A DNA stretch of 62,573 nucleotides, from positions 1 through 62,573 of the forward strand of contig NZ_LDVZ01000011.1 in assembly GCF_001276515.1 (NCBI RefSeq), read 5' to 3'. Position numbers and translations under genes: made by a program. The DNA comes from Haemophilus sp. C1. GTDB lineage: Bacteria > Pseudomonadota > Gammaproteobacteria > Enterobacterales > Pasteurellaceae. Below, piece by piece: positions 38,718-49,791 of the stretch (positions within the stretch are counted from its first letter, which is position 1; each line of letters starts with the position of its first letter). The notes beneath the pieces are model-generated. The model had not been told where the DNA came from, did no database searches, and saw only the letters and a program-made list of their open reading frames with translations.

Positions 38718-40310
38718 TTATTTTCTATTAGGATTAATAAAAGCTGGTGGATTTGCTGGTTTAACAGAAAGATAGCCATAATCACCAGTAATCATGTGTG
38801 AATTAATGACACCATTTTCACAACTAGATATAGGCATATCAAATCCCATAATATTGATAACTAAAGTTGAAAGTTGTTGATGGAATAATCGCTTACACTG
38901 ATCGAATTCTTTTAATTTTTGTTGGATCTTTTCATTTTTTGTATAAATAAATACTGGTACAAGATATTGATCTTCTGCCGTTGTCCCTTGATTGTAATGA
39001 TTTTTGGTAACAAATTGCCCGTGATCTGAGGTATAAATTAAAACATAATCATTTTTTCCTCGTTGTTTGAGATAATTAAATACTTTTTGAATAAATTGAT
39101 CAGTATTATAAACTGTGCTGTCATAATTATCTAATGGTGAACCATCTTTAAATATTTTTTCTTCTTCGGTTAGGTATTCAGCATAAGGACCATGTGAACC
39201 TCTCTGATGTAATACAATAAAATTCTTTTCTTTGTTAAGATCAATCTTCTGTAATAGAGGAAAAAGTTTATGATCATTCATTCCTTGCTCTGGTGATAAA
39301 CCTAGCTGTGTTGGGGTGATTTGGTGATTCATCCAACTTTTTCCCATAATACTCATAATCATCATTGCACGTTCTGGTTGTGCAGTATAAAAATGAGTAT
39401 CAAATCCTTGAAGTTTTGCTAGTTTGAAGAAATTCGTATCGCCTTTCATTATTTGTTTTAGTCCATTTGGACGGGGAATTGCATTGAAAAGTGCAGGTAC
39501 AGAGATGGCGGTCATTAAGCCTGCACTATACGCTTCTTTTAATAAAACATTAGGATTTTCGTTGGCTAATTGTCGAATAAAAGGCATAGTTTCTCGTTCA
39601 TAACCGAAATAATCGACGTGTTTTGAAGTTAAACTTTCTCCCATAATAAAAATAATATTTTTTACATCAGGTGAAGATATAATTGAGGGCGTTGGGTGTA
39701 AATAGTCTTTTACTTGACTTAAGTTGAATGTTTCATAAGGAATAACTTTTCCGATGAAATTACCTACAGAAAAGAAATTACTTTTTACTCTAGAGTAAGC
39801 AGGATTTGAAGTAACGCCTAATTCTTGCGTAGAATAAAATGATCTACTAAATAAGTAGAGGAATAAGCAAATAAATAAAATATCAGATATACAATACTTG
39901 CTTACTTTTCTTGTAGGATATAAAAATAATGCAGAAATAAAAATAATAGTTTCCAATAAGGAGTAAATTACAGGTGGTCCAACGCGATCCAACATTGTAA
40001 TACCAACATGAGAGACTTCCCCAATTTCTTTGAACATCAGGAAGTAATTTGTGCCATTGATCCAATTATCATATACTGCGTAATGTCCAGAGTTAATAAT
40101 AACAGAGGATGCAAAAAATAAACAAACAAAGAATTTAGTGATTTTATATTTTGAGAAAAGAAGAAAAATGATAAGTAATAAGTTAATGCTGTAAGTTTCA
40201 ATATAACGACCAAGTGGAGGAATATTAAATATATTTCGATAAATTATTTCGCTAATCAATAGTATTAGGGGATAAGCTAAGATGATAAATGATTTGAAAC
40301 TAGACTTCAT
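38718..40310 (-). CDS. Phosphoethanolamine transferase-like sulfatase-family membrane protein
   Basis: 530 residues from the ATG at 40310, chosen for its GGAGAAATA ribosome site over a start 12 codons earlier. Five hydrophobic helices (about 8-160) precede a periplasmic alkaline-phosphatase-fold domain. Its features are IIFIMGESLTSKHVDYFGYE (nucleophile region), LHQRGSHGPYAEY and YTSDHGQF (metal ligands). The family adds phosphoethanolamine or similar groups to lipid A or LOS core sugars. The motif reads GES rather than the GET of EptA, so the acceptor is uncertain. The gene is AT-rich and contains no perfect uptake sequence that I can see. Confidence 0.75.
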   Translation of the reverse strand: MKSSFKSFIILAYPLILLISEIIYRNIFNIPPLGRYIETYSINLLLIIFLLFSKYKITKFFVCLFFASSVIINSGHYAVYDNWINGTNYFLMFKEIGEVSHVGITMLDRVGPPVIYSLLETIIFISALFLYPTRKVSKYCISDILFICLFLYLFSRSFYSTQELGVTSNPAYSRVKSNFFSVGNFIGKVIPYETFNLSQVKDYLHPTPSIISSPDVKNIIFIMGESLTSKHVDYFGYERETMPFIRQLANENPNVLLKEAYSAGLMTAISVPALFNAIPRPNGLKQIMKGDTNFFKLAKLQGFDTHFYTAQPERAMMIMSIMGKSWMNHQITPTQLGLSPEQGMNDHKLFPLLQKIDLNKEKNFIVLHQRGSHGPYAEYLTEEEKIFKDGSPLDNYDSTVYNTDQFIQKVFNYLKQRGKNDYVLIYTSDHGQFVTKNHYNQGTTAEDQYLVPVFIYTKNEKIQQKLKEFDQCKRLFHQQLSTLVINIMGFDMPISSCENGVINSHMITGDYGYLSVKPANPPAFINPNRK

Positions 40311-40518
40311 TATTTCTCCAATTGGTTGAGCTCTTTTACTTTTCAACTATAATCATTACCAATAGAAAAATCAATATTAATTTTTTATAAAAAATATATA
40401 AAATTTTATGTGTTATGATAACTCTAATGAGAAATAGGATGATTTTTTATTAATTAGATTTTTTATTATTTGCACATCATCTTTGTTCCTCGTAGAATAC
40501 GAGCAACCTTACCTTTAT

Positions 40519-40543
40519 AGTGCGGTAAAAATTAACCGCACTT
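40519..40543. terminator. Inverted USS pair before pyrD
   Basis: AGTGCGGTaaaaattaACCGCACT, 35 bases upstream of the pyrD ATG. If pyrD is transcribed from farther upstream it would act as a leader hairpin; it may simply mark the end of the previous unit. The 267-base gap 40311-40577 is otherwise AT-rich, with a small CTCGTA/TACGAG hairpin near 40492. Confidence 0.4.
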
Positions 40544-40577
40544 TCTTACAGTCAACTATCCCGAGAGATAAACGAGT

Positions 40578-41597
40578 ATGTATCAATTGTTTCGTCACGG
40601 CATTTTCCAAATGGATGCTGAAAAGGCTCATAATTTCACGATTCAATGCTTGAAATTAGCCGGTAATCCTTTATTTCAACCGATCTTAAAATCTCTTATT
40701 CATGCACCCAAAGGCTTTCCTAAAACGGTAATGGGGGTGAATTTTCCTAATCCTATTGGATTGGCTGCAGGGGCAGATAAAAATGGTGATGCGATTGATG
40801 GCTTTGGTGCATTGGGTTTCGGTTTTCTGGAAGTAGGAACTGTCACGCCCGTTGCACAAGATGGGAATGCAAAGCCACGTCAGTTTCGTTTGATTGAAGC
40901 TGAAGGCATTATTAACCGTAATGGCTTTAATAATAATGGTATTGACTATCTTATAGAAAATGTGAAAAACGCCCGTTATCAAGGCGTGATTGGTATCAAT
41001 ATTGGTAAGAATAAATTCACACCTTTGGAACAAGGCAAAGATGATTATATTTTCTGTTTGAACAAAGCCTATAACTACGCTGGTTACATTACGGTGAATA
41101 TTTCATCCCCCAATACACCAGATTTGCGTCAGTTACAATATGGTGATTATTTCGATGATTTATTGCGAAGCATCAAGGATCGTCAAGCTATTTTGACAAA
41201 CCAATACAATAAATATGTGCCGATTGCAGTAAAAATTGCACCAGATTTAACGGAAAGTGAATTAGTGCAAATTGCGGATACATTGGTTCGCCATAAAATG
41301 GATGGCGTTATTGCAACGAATACCACGATTTCTCGTGATACTGTTATGGGGATGAAAAATGCGGAACAGCAAGGCGGATTAAGTGGAAAGCCGTTACAGC
41401 ATAAAAGCACAGAGATTATTAAGCGATTACATCAAGAACTGAAAGGTCAGATTCCGATTATTGGTAGCGGCGGCATTGATGGCTTGCAAAATGCGCAAGA
41501 GAAAATTGAGGCTGGCGCCGAGTTGTTACAAGTTTATTCAGGATTGATTTATCATGGTCCAAAATTAGTAAAAGAATTAGTAAAAAATATTAAATAA
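40578..41597 (+). CDS. pyrD: Dihydroorotate dehydrogenase (quinone), class 2
   Basis: 339 residues. The N-terminal membrane-associating helices ([19 protein letters not shown]) mark the class 2, quinone-linked enzyme. FMN-binding and active-site segments include [28 protein letters not shown] (catalytic Ser) and IGSGGIDG. It makes orotate in pyrimidine synthesis. Its stop overlaps the next start (TAATG). Confidence 0.97.
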   Translation: MYQLFRHGIFQMDAEKAHNFTIQCLKLAGNPLFQPILKSLIHAPKGFPKTVMGVNFPNPIGLAAGADKNGDAIDGFGALGFGFLEVGTVTPVAQDGNAKPRQFRLIEAEGIINRNGFNNNGIDYLIENVKNARYQGVIGINIGKNKFTPLEQGKDDYIFCLNKAYNYAGYITVNISSPNTPDLRQLQYGDYFDDLLRSIKDRQAILTNQYNKYVPIAVKIAPDLTESELVQIADTLVRHKMDGVIATNTTISRDTVMGMKNAEQQGGLSGKPLQHKSTEIIKRLHQELKGQIPIIGSGGIDGLQNAQEKIEAGAELLQVYSGLIYHGPKLVKELVKNIK

Positions 41598-42421
41598 TGA
41601 CAAAAAAATACGACTTACATTGCCATAGCACCGCATCAGATGGGGTGTTGAGCCCAACTGAATTAATGCATCGTGCTTATGCGCAAGGCGTGAACGTGTT
41701 GGCATTATGCGATCATGATACGATTGCGGGTATTGATGAAGCTGAGACTGCAGCGAAAGAAGTAGGCATTGAATTGATTACTGGAGTAGAAATCTCCACA
41801 AATTGGGAAGGGCGAGGGATCCATATTGTAGGATTAAACTTCGATAAAACTCATCCCAAAATGACCGCACTTTTGCAAAGCCAAAAAGCATTACGCGAAA
41901 AAAGAGCGGTGGAAATTGGCGATAAATTAGAAAAAGCAGGGATTCCTCATGCTTATGAAGGGGCTAAAGCTTTAGCTGATGGTGAAGTTACGCGTGCTCA
42001 TTACGCACGTTATTTGGTGCAGATTGGTAAGGTATCTAATGATGGTCAAGCCTTTAAACGCTATTTAGGGCAAGGAAAATCGGCATTTGTCAAAGTAGAA
42101 TGGACTGATATTCCCACCGCGATTGAGACAATCCATGCCGCAGGCGGTATAGCCGTTATTGCACATCCATTACGTTATAACATGACGGGGAAATGGGTGC
42201 GTAAGCTGATAACCGATTTTAAGGCTTGGAGCGGTGATGGCATGGAAATGGCGGATTGTGGTCAGACAAAAGATCAACGTCAAATGCTTGCTCATTGGGC
42301 AAAAGAATTTGATCTGCAGGGATCCGTTGGTTCTGATTTTCATTTCCCTTGTGGCTGGATTGAGTTAGGAAAAAATTTAGATTTAGTTGAGGGAGTTATC
42401 CCTGTTTGGGAAAAATTTTAA
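41597..42421 (+). CDS. rnm: PHP-domain 5'-3' exoribonuclease (RNase AM, YciV/TrpH)
   Basis: 274 residues. PHP metal-binding motifs are visible: YDLHCHSTASDG at the start, LCDHDTIAG, VEIST, AHPLRYN and GSDFHFP near the end. In E. coli the homologue matures 5' ends of rRNA and degrades short RNAs, and sits upstream of the trp operon. Here it is coupled to pyrD by a one-base overlap. Confidence 0.9.
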   Translation: MTKKYDLHCHSTASDGVLSPTELMHRAYAQGVNVLALCDHDTIAGIDEAETAAKEVGIELITGVEISTNWEGRGIHIVGLNFDKTHPKMTALLQSQKALREKRAVEIGDKLEKAGIPHAYEGAKALADGEVTRAHYARYLVQIGKVSNDGQAFKRYLGQGKSAFVKVEWTDIPTAIETIHAAGGIAVIAHPLRYNMTGKWVRKLITDFKAWSGDGMEMADCGQTKDQRQMLAHWAKEFDLQGSVGSDFHFPCGWIELGKNLDLVEGVIPVWEKF

Positions 42422-42436
42422 CAAGCCATAATGCAT

Positions 42437-42486
42437 AAATACCTGTTTCCTTGATTATAAAATTTATTTGGAAACAGGTATTTTTT
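42437..42486. terminator. Bidirectional terminator after rnm
   Basis: AAATACCTGTTTCC and GGAAACAGGTATTT pair in a 14-base stem with a 19-base loop, followed by T and A tracts on either side. It lies between converging genes. Confidence 0.75.
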
Positions 42487-42511
42487 ATGGTTCAAAATAT
42501 AAAAACTGAAT

Positions 42512-43120
42512 TTATCCTTCAGATTTTTTCTGATTATCTAATAAATAATGTGGCGGCAATTCAGGCATTGAATCTTGTTCATCAACGGATTCACTTTCAG
42601 GTTTGAGATAAAATTCAGCCGCTTCATGATTGCTTTTCGTTTTGCCTAATAATTGTGGCTGAAGTTTTACAAAAGTACTATTCGGTGCAAGCCAGATGCC
42701 GATAAATGCTTGATTAAATTTAGCATCAAAATCATGTTCCAAAACAGTATCATTTAATACAAAGTAGCCTCTATCTGGTAAGGCAATATAGTTCAAGATA
42801 TCGTTAGGGGAAAAATCAGGAAAGGTCGCTTGCATTTCTTTAAGCCAACTTTGAGTATCGCCATCATTAAGTTTTAAGGTTTCGATTTCTTTAATAAGGG
42901 TAATCGCGAAATTTTTTCCTTCAATGGGTTTTTCATATTTGAAAGAGAGCATTAATGGGCGTTCATTTTCTTGATAAGTGCCAGTTTCGGAAAATAAACC
43001 AATGGTATAAACATGGAACGGTCCCCATGTGTATTCGGCATTTCCGATGGGTTGCCAATGAGCAAAAGGTGCGGCAGAAAAAAACGTGATTATTGCCACA
43101 AAAAGGGATTTCATTTTCAT
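42512..43120 (-). CDS. Exported hypothetical protein, chalcone isomerase-like (weak)
   Basis: 202 residues with a signal peptide (MKMKSLFVAIITFFSAAPFA, cleavage before HWQPIG). The mature start, NAEYTWGPFHVYTIGLFSETG, resembles the chalcone-isomerase-like family of exported bacterial proteins, and the length fits. No catalytic assignment is possible. The C-terminal 35 residues are acidic and Pro-rich. Ribosome site weak. It lies between rnm and fumC and shares no operon signal with them. Confidence 0.65.
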   Translation of the reverse strand: MKMKSLFVAIITFFSAAPFAHWQPIGNAEYTWGPFHVYTIGLFSETGTYQENERPLMLSFKYEKPIEGKNFAITLIKEIETLKLNDGDTQSWLKEMQATFPDFSPNDILNYIALPDRGYFVLNDTVLEHDFDAKFNQAFIGIWLAPNSTFVKLQPQLLGKTKSNHEAAEFYLKPESESVDEQDSMPELPPHYLLDNQKKSEG

Positions 43121-43247
43121 AATAAATTGCCGTGAATAAAATTGTGTTGATTATAACAAACCGCATTAAAAAACAAATGAGAAACGAGTAAAAAGGCGAG
43201 TAATTTTACTCGCCTTTAATATTACTGATGTTAATTTGTTCGGTGAA

Positions 43248-44642
43248 TTATTTTAGGCTACCGACCATATCTTCTGGGCGAACCCATTTATCAAAATCTT
43301 CGGCAGAAACTAAACCTAAATTAATCGCTTCTTCACGCAATGTGGTGCCATTTTTGTGAGCCGTTTTTGCAATTTTAGCTGCGTTTTCATAGCCAATATG
43401 CGTATTAAGTGCGGTCACCAACATCAATGAATTTTTAAGTTGTTGTTTAATTCTTGGATAGTTTGGCTCAATACCCACTGCACAGTGTTCATCGAAAGAT
43501 ACGCAAGCATCACCTAATAATTGAGCAGATTGTAAGAAGTTTGCAATCATTACAGGGTTGAACACATTTAATTGGAAGTGACCTTGTGAGCCCACAAATG
43601 CGATAGTGGTGTCGTTACCAAATATTTGTGCGCAGACCATTGTCATCGCTTCGCATTGAGTTGGGTTTACTTTACCTGGCATAATTGAAGAACCTGGTTC
43701 ATTTTCAGGAATTAAAATTTCGCCAATTCCTGAACGAGGGCCTGATGCTAATAGACGAATATCGTTCGCAATTTTAAATAAACTCATTGCTAATTGACGT
43801 AATGCACCGTGAGTTTCAACAATTGCATCATGAGCGGCTAATGCTTCAAATTTATTATCTGCGGTGACAAACGGAAGTGCGGTGAATTTCGCAATGTAAT
43901 CTGCCACTTTCACATCATAGCCTTTCGGCGTGTTCAAACCTGTACCAACCGCAGTACCACCCAATGCTAATTGACTTAAATGTGGAAGGGTGTTTTTTAA
44001 TGCTTTTAAGCCGAAATCCAATTGAGCAGCATAAGCCGAAAATTCTTGACCTAATGTGAGTGGCGTTGCATCCATTAAGTGAGTGCGGCCAATTTTTACC
44101 ACGTTTTTGAAGGCTTCAGATTTTACCGCAAAAGTTTTTTGTAAACGTTCAACACAAGGAATGGTATGTTCAACTACTTTTTTATATGCTGCAATGTGCA
44201 TTGCCGTTGGGAAAGTATCATTTGAAGATTGTGATTTGTTCACATCATCATTTGGGTGAATAATGGATTTTTCACCTAATTTTCCACCGTTTAGCACATG
44301 CGCACGATTGGCAACTACTTCATTCACATTCATATTAGATTGTGTACCAGAACCGGTTTGCCAAATAACAAGTGGGAATTGATCATCTAATTTATTTGCT
44401 AAAATTTCGTCACAAGCCTGAGCAATTAAATCACGTTTTTCAAGAGGTAATACACCCAAATCATGATTAGCAAATGCGGCTGCTTTTTTCAAATAGCCAA
44501 AAGCCTCGATAATTTCATGTGGCATTGATGCGGCAGGACCAATTTTAAAGTTATTGCGTGAACGCTCAGTTTGTGCAGCCCAATATTTATCTGCTGGAAC
44601 TTGAACTTCACCCATTGTGTCTTTTTCAATACGAAATGCCAT
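43248..44642 (-). CDS. fumC: Fumarate hydratase, class II
   Basis: 464 residues. The fumarase/aspartase signature [11 protein letters not shown] is present, along with [12 protein letters not shown] and [16 protein letters not shown]. This oxygen-stable, iron-free enzyme interconverts fumarate and malate. The start has an AGGAG ribosome site. A CRP-like site lies about 100 bases upstream. Confidence 0.97.
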   Translation of the reverse strand: MAFRIEKDTMGEVQVPADKYWAAQTERSRNNFKIGPAASMPHEIIEAFGYLKKAAAFANHDLGVLPLEKRDLIAQACDEILANKLDDQFPLVIWQTGSGTQSNMNVNEVVANRAHVLNGGKLGEKSIIHPNDDVNKSQSSNDTFPTAMHIAAYKKVVEHTIPCVERLQKTFAVKSEAFKNVVKIGRTHLMDATPLTLGQEFSAYAAQLDFGLKALKNTLPHLSQLALGGTAVGTGLNTPKGYDVKVADYIAKFTALPFVTADNKFEALAAHDAIVETHGALRQLAMSLFKIANDIRLLASGPRSGIGEILIPENEPGSSIMPGKVNPTQCEAMTMVCAQIFGNDTTIAFVGSQGHFQLNVFNPVMIANFLQSAQLLGDACVSFDEHCAVGIEPNYPRIKQQLKNSLMLVTALNTHIGYENAAKIAKTAHKNGTTLREEAINLGLVSAEDFDKWVRPEDMVGSLK

Positions 44643-44739
44643 TCTGTACTCCTATGAATTGAATGAAAATTAAAATGCAAGTGATTTTAACACTTCCGAG
44701 TTATGAGTGGAACGTAATAAAAACGTTAAAAATCAGTTT

Positions 44740-44755
44740 TGTGACATAGATCATA
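44740..44755. promoter_or_regulatory. CRP-like binding site between fumC and holC
   Basis: TGTGA-CATAGA-TCATA matches the CRP consensus TGTGA-N6-TCACA at nine of ten positions. It is about 105 bases from fumC and 125 from holC, in divergent orientation. Control of fumC is the more sensible reading, given its role in carbon metabolism. Confidence 0.55.
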
Positions 44756-44876
44756 AAAGTGCGGTGGATTTCTACGCATTTGTAATAATGTATATTTAAT
44801 TATTTATTTTTTAGGGTTTTTTCGTTAAAATTTTACCCTTTTTATAGGGCAAGATTGAGAAAATAATGGGGCTAAA

Positions 44877-45311
44877 ATGGCAAAAATTGCACAATTTTAC
44901 ATTCTTACGGAAGATTGTACGTTAACTGTCGAAGAAATAGCCTGTAATCTTGCTGCCTCAATATGGCGCTCAGGGAAAAAAGTATTAATTAGCTGTGAAA
45001 GTGAGGCTCAAGCGCTAGAGATTGACGAGCGTTTGTGGCAACGAGATCCCAATGAATTTGTTCCGCATAATTTATCGGGTGAGGCAACGCAATATCCCAC
45101 ACCGATTGAGATTTCATGGCTTGGGAAACGAAATTTACAACGTCGTGATGTATTAATTAATTTGCAACAAGAAATCCCCGATTTTAGCCATAGTTTTACC
45201 CAAATTATTGATTTTGTACCGAAAGATGATGCCTTAAAAACACAAGCTCGAGAACGTTATAAACAGTTAAGAACCTTGGGATGGGTACTTTCTACAGAAA
45301 ATATAGCATAA
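44877..45311 (+). CDS. holC: DNA polymerase III chi subunit
   Basis: 144 residues. AQFYILTEDCT at the start, ACNLAASIWRSGKKVLI, DERLWQ and FVPHNL match the chi family. Chi links the clamp loader to single-stranded-DNA-binding protein. In E. coli it directly precedes valS; here three to four genes have come between them. Confidence 0.93.
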   Translation: MAKIAQFYILTEDCTLTVEEIACNLAASIWRSGKKVLISCESEAQALEIDERLWQRDPNEFVPHNLSGEATQYPTPIEISWLGKRNLQRRDVLINLQQEIPDFSHSFTQIIDFVPKDDALKTQARERYKQLRTLGWVLSTENIA

Positions 45312-45326
45312 CAGAATGGAGTAATT

Positions 45327-45821
45327 ATGAAGAAAACCAAATTTTGCTTAAATTTATTATTAGGAACAGCTGTATTGATGATTTCAGCTTGTGAGAAACA
45401 GGAAAATAAAGTTGAAGCAACACCTAAAGTTGAAGCAACTCAACAAGTAGCAGAACAGGATGTTAAAAAGGAAACAGTTCTTTTAGAGGAAAATAAAGAA
45501 AAAACTTCTGTTGTAGATCAGAAATCTGAAGCGGTTGAACAAGAAAAAATGGTTGAAGCTGAAAAAACGGTAGAGATGACTACTCAACAAAAAACGCAAG
45601 AAGCTCAAGTTTCATCTAAAGTATCGCTGGCTCCAGCTAAAATAAAACAAAAGAATGATCCAAATACAGAAAAACGAAAAATATTACAAATACTAGAACA
45701 ACAATATCAGCAAGTTCTCTGTACCCCTGAAGGCGAAAAACTCGGCCCTGCGAGTTTCTGCCATCAAGAAGAATATCGCTTATTAAATGAAATTGATCGT
45801 TTAAAGAAAGAATTGAGATAG
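45327..45821 (+). CDS. Hypothetical lipoprotein with Glu/Lys-rich linker
   Basis: 164 residues. The lipoprotein signal [22 protein letters not shown] has lipobox ISAC (C22). A long low-complexity region rich in E, K, V, Q and T (about 25-105) follows. The last 50 residues are a helical domain ([38 protein letters not shown]) with two cysteines. No family recognised; probably an envelope protein with a spacer-like stalk. It starts 15 bases after holC. Confidence 0.8.
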   Translation: MKKTKFCLNLLLGTAVLMISACEKQENKVEATPKVEATQQVAEQDVKKETVLLEENKEKTSVVDQKSEAVEQEKMVEAEKTVEMTTQQKTQEAQVSSKVSLAPAKIKQKNDPNTEKRKILQILEQQYQQVLCTPEGEKLGPASFCHQEEYRLLNEIDRLKKELR

Positions 45822-45867
45822 TTTTTGTAAAAACTTTCTAAATCCTAACCGCACTTTAAGGATCAAA

Positions 45868-46191
45868 ATGCAATCCAACGACATCACCTTCTACCAACGC
45901 TTTGAAGCCGATATTCTCGCGGGGCGTAAAACCATCACCATTCGAGATAAATCCGAAAGCCATTTTAAAGCTGGTGATATTTTAAGTGTTGGTCGATTTG
46001 AAGATAATCAATATTTCTGCACTATTGAAGTGTTAAGCGTTTCACCGATTACTCTTGATGAATTGACAGAACAACATGCGAAGCAGGAAAATATGGGGTT
46101 AGATGAGTTGAAAGACGTGATTCGAGGGATTTATCCGAGTGAAGAACGGTTTTATATTATAAAATTTAAAATAAATAATTATGGAAAATGA
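45868..46191 (+). CDS. yqfB: N4-acetylcytidine amidohydrolase (ASCH domain, YqfB)
   Basis: 107 residues, close in length and sequence to E. coli YqfB as I recall it: [50 protein letters not shown]. The ASCH fold is present with the conserved lysine in GRKTITIRD. It hydrolyses N4-acetylcytidine. An AAGGATC ribosome site follows a USS. It overlaps the next frame by 11 bases. Confidence 0.9.
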   Translation: MQSNDITFYQRFEADILAGRKTITIRDKSESHFKAGDILSVGRFEDNQYFCTIEVLSVSPITLDELTEQHAKQENMGLDELKDVIRGIYPSEERFYIIKFKINNYGK

Positions 46192-46765
46192 AGAAATAGA
46201 TTTTGATGAATTTGATAAAGAGCTAGATAGTATAATATCTGAGTTAGATCATCTTTTTAAAGGTTTGGATAAATTTTTTAATTTATTAGATCTTGCTGAA
46301 GAATTAGAACCTAAGCTCCATGAAACAGAAAATAATCTTAATGAAATTAACGTATTGATTGAGTTCATAAAGAATGAAGCCACTGATAAAAATCAGTGTT
46401 GTGCAGCAATATATTGCTCAATTCTATCAATATTTGAAGGGTTTATTCATGAATTGTTACTTATATTAAACAAATATGAAACTAGTAAAGATGAAGCCTC
46501 TTTTGTTAATAGAGTAAATCATTTTGAAAATAGAGTTAGAAACAAATTCTCTAGTGCCTCAGAAGTTTTTGATTATTATTTAAAAAAAACTGTAAATAAT
46601 CCAGATAAAATTATTTTATTATTTAATAAGTTGTTTGGCTTTAATCTTAAAAATTCCTATGTAGACAGTGAAAAAATTATAAAGTATAGAAATGCTTATA
46701 CTCATAGAAATGGCTACGACGGAGAGCATAAAAAAATTATCTTTATCCGCTACGGATGTTTTTGA
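46181..46765 (+). pseudogene. HEPN-domain protein, probably frameshifted at its 3' end
   Basis: 194 residues, very AT-rich, no uptake sequence. The acidic, helical N-terminus is followed by a HEPN-like bundle whose RX4H motif is RNAYTH near residue 176, the layout of RiboL-PSP/MAE-type HEPN RNases. Right after this motif a run of seven A's (46730-46736) is followed in this frame by only ten codons. The next frame continues with a coherent helical sequence ([20 protein letters not shown]) for about 50 codons. One A less would join the two. HEPN proteins are often toxins or phage-defence RNases; the role here is inferred. Confidence 0.6.
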
Positions 46766-46886
46766 CTTATATCAGAAACTATATAAATTAATTTCTGAGA
46801 TTAGCAAAAATATGAGATCATACCTCGATAATCACATAAATGATATTTATCAAATTTACGATTTAAATAACAAAGAAGAAACAACA

Positions 46887-49751
46887 ATGACACAAAAATT
46901 CGAAATGGCAGACCGTTTTAATCCGTCTGCGGTAGAACAAGCCCTTTATCAACATTGGGAAGAGAGCGGTTACTTTAAACCGTCTGAAAATGAAAACGCG
47001 CCGAGCTATTGCATTGCAATTCCACCACCGAACGTAACGGGTTCCCTACACATGGGGCACGCTTTCCAACAAACTTTAATGGATACCTTAATCCGTTTTA
47101 ACCGTATGGAAGGGCATAACACCTTATGGCAAGCGGGAACAGACCACGCGGGTATTGCGACCCAAATGGTGGTAGAGCGTAAAATTGCTGCAGAAGAAGG
47201 CAAAACTCGTCATGATTATGGCCGCGAATCGTTCATCAACAAAATTTGGGATTGGAAAGCCTATTCAGGGGGCACAATCAGCCAGCAAATGCGTCGTTTA
47301 GGTAACTCTATCGACTGGGAACGTGAGCGTTTCACTATGGATGATGGTTTATCTAACGCGGTAAAAGAAGTGTTTGTTCGTTTGCACGAAGAAGGTTTGA
47401 TTTACCGTGGTAAACGTTTAGTAAACTGGGATCCAAAACTTCATACCGCAATTTCTGATTTAGAAGTGGAAAATAAAGAGAGCAAAGGTTCTCTTTGGCA
47501 TTTCCGCTATCCGTTAGCAAACGGTGCAAAAACGGCAGATGGTAAAGATTATTTAGTGGTGGCAACCACGCGTCCAGAAACCATGTTAGGTGATACGGCG
47601 GTGGCGGTGCATCCGGAAGATGAGCGTTATCAATCTTTAATCGGAAAAACGGTGGTTCTGCCATTGGCAAACCGTGAAATTCCGATTATTGCCGATGAAT
47701 ATGTAGATCGTGAATTCGGTACCGGTGTGGTGAAAATCACGCCTGCCCATGACTTCAACGACTATGAAGTGGGTAAACGTCACAGCTTGCCGATGGTTAA
47801 TGTCTTAACCTTAAATGCAGATATTCGTGATGAAGCGGAAATTATCGGTACCGATGGCAAACCGCTTGCCGGCTATGAAGCGACTATTCCTGCTGATTTC
47901 CGTGGTTTAGAGCGTTTCGCTGCCCGTAAGAAAATCGTGGCAGATTTTGAAGCGCTAGGTTTATTAGACGAAATCAAACCACACGATCTTAAAGTGCCTT
48001 ATGGCGACCGTGGCGGTGTACCGATTGAGCCGATGTTAACCGACCAATGGTATGTAAGCGTGAAACCGCTTGCTGATGTGGCGATTAAAGCGGTGGAAGA
48101 CGGCGAAATCCAATTCGTGCCAAAACAATATGAAAATCTTTACTTCTCTTGGATGCGTGATATTCAAGATTGGTGTATTTCCCGCCAACTTTGGTGGGGA
48201 CACCGCATTCCAGCGTGGTATGACGCGGAAGGTAACGTGTATGTTGCACGCAATGAAGAAGAAGTGCGGTCAAAATACAACTTAGATTTTGCGGTTGAAC
48301 TCAAACAAGATGAAGACGTGTTAGACACGTGGTTCTCATCAGGCTTATGGACGTTCTCTACCTTAGGTTGGCCAGAGCAAACTAAAGAGCTCAAAATGTT
48401 CCATCCAACGGATGTGTTAATCACTGGCTTTGATATCATCTTCTTCTGGGTTGCACGTATGATTATGTTTACGATGCACTTTGTGAAAGATGAAAACGGC
48501 AAACCACAAGTGCCATTTAAAACTGTGTATGTAACAGGCTTGATCCGTGATGAGCAAGGTCAAAAAATGTCGAAATCAAAAGGTAACGTGCTTGACCCAA
48601 TCGATATGATTGATGGTATCAGCCTTGAAGATTTACTTGAAAAACGCACTGGCAACATGATGCAGCCGCAATTAGCAGAGAAAATTGCCAAAGCAACCCG
48701 TAAAGAATTTGCGGACGGCATTGCTGCTCACGGTACAGACGCATTGCGTTTTACATTAGCGGCGTTGGCTTCAAATGGTCGTGATATCAACTGGGATATG
48801 AAACGTTTAGAAGGCTACCGTAACTTCTGTAATAAATTGTGGAATGCAAGCCGTTTCGTATTAACGAATGACAAGTTAGATTTAAGTGAAGGCGAGATCG
48901 AGTTTTCATTAGCCGATCGTTGGATTCAATCGGAATTCAATCGCACAGTAGAAACTTTCCGTAATTCATTAAGCCAATATCGTTTTGACCTTTGTGCCAA
49001 TGCGATTTATGAATTTACTTGGAACCAATTCTGTGACTGGTATTTAGAGCTTACCAAACCAGTATTTGCAAACGGTAATGCAGCACAAATTCGTGCAGCA
49101 AGCCAAACTTTGGTTCACATATTAGAAAAATTATTACGTTTAGCACATCCGCTCATTCCATTTATTACCGAAGAAATTTGGCAAAAAGTGAAAGGATTTG
49201 TCGGCATTACGGCTGACAGCATTATGTTGCAACCTTTCCCACAAGTGGAAGAGAACGGCTTTGATCTAGAAGCAGAAGCTGAAATTGAGTGGTTAAAAGA
49301 AGTGATCGTTGCGGTACGTAATATTCGTGCAGAAAGCAACATCGCACCAAGCAAAGGCTTAGATCTGCTATTCCGTAATTTAAGCGCAGAAAACGCAAAA
49401 ATTCTCGAAAAACAGACCGCTCTTTTAAAAGCCATGGCGAAATTAGACAACGTTCAAGTATTAGCTGCAAATGAAACCGCACCGCTTGCGGTAGCGAAAC
49501 TCGTTGGCAATGCTGAATTACTCGTGCCAATGGCTGGCTTTATCAATAAAGAAGCAGAGCTTGTGCGTTTAACCAAAGAGATTGAAAAATATCAAAACGA
49601 AGTTAAACGTATCGAGAACAAACTCAGCAATGAAGCTTTCGTGGCTAAAGCACCTGAAGCAGTGATTGCGAAAGAACGCGAAAAACAAGCGGAATACCAA
49701 TCTGGATTAGAAAAAATCCAAGAGCAGTATAAAGCGATTGAGGGGTTATAG
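46887..49751 (+). CDS. valS: Valyl-tRNA synthetase
   Basis: 954 residues from [18 protein letters not shown]. Class I motifs HMGH (55-58) and KMSKS (560-564), the CP1 editing domain, and the C-terminal coiled coil ([20 protein letters not shown]) are present. The frame is open 65 codons farther upstream, but that part lies within the HEPN gene and is not ValS-like. The start is preceded by AAAGAAGAAAC, a weak ribosome site. Confidence 0.96.
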   Translation: MTQKFEMADRFNPSAVEQALYQHWEESGYFKPSENENAPSYCIAIPPPNVTGSLHMGHAFQQTLMDTLIRFNRMEGHNTLWQAGTDHAGIATQMVVERKIAAEEGKTRHDYGRESFINKIWDWKAYSGGTISQQMRRLGNSIDWERERFTMDDGLSNAVKEVFVRLHEEGLIYRGKRLVNWDPKLHTAISDLEVENKESKGSLWHFRYPLANGAKTADGKDYLVVATTRPETMLGDTAVAVHPEDERYQSLIGKTVVLPLANREIPIIADEYVDREFGTGVVKITPAHDFNDYEVGKRHSLPMVNVLTLNADIRDEAEIIGTDGKPLAGYEATIPADFRGLERFAARKKIVADFEALGLLDEIKPHDLKVPYGDRGGVPIEPMLTDQWYVSVKPLADVAIKAVEDGEIQFVPKQYENLYFSWMRDIQDWCISRQLWWGHRIPAWYDAEGNVYVARNEEEVRSKYNLDFAVELKQDEDVLDTWFSSGLWTFSTLGWPEQTKELKMFHPTDVLITGFDIIFFWVARMIMFTMHFVKDENGKPQVPFKTVYVTGLIRDEQGQKMSKSKGNVLDPIDMIDGISLEDLLEKRTGNMMQPQLAEKIAKATRKEFADGIAAHGTDALRFTLAALASNGRDINWDMKRLEGYRNFCNKLWNASRFVLTNDKLDLSEGEIEFSLADRWIQSEFNRTVETFRNSLSQYRFDLCANAIYEFTWNQFCDWYLELTKPVFANGNAAQIRAASQTLVHILEKLLRLAHPLIPFITEEIWQKVKGFVGITADSIMLQPFPQVEENGFDLEAEAEIEWLKEVIVAVRNIRAESNIAPSKGLDLLFRNLSAENAKILEKQTALLKAMAKLDNVQVLAANETAPLAVAKLVGNAELLVPMAGFINKEAELVRLTKEIEKYQNEVKRIENKLSNEAFVAKAPEAVIAKEREKQAEYQSGLEKIQEQYKAIEGL

Positions 49752-49757
49752 CTAAAT

Positions 49758-49791
49758 ATAAAAAGTAGGCATTATGCCTACTTTTTATTTT
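49758..49791. terminator. Bidirectional terminator between valS and hypC
   Basis: AAAAAGTAGGCAT and TATGCCTACTTTTT form a 13-base stem with A/T runs on both sides. It ends valS and the leftward hydrogenase operon. Confidence 0.85.

Noticed and set aside
46692..46886. 65-residue N-terminal extension of ValS
   Set aside because: ValS homologues begin at the [13 protein letters not shown] position; the extension lies in HEPN-coding DNA. Kept only as part of the frameshift finding.
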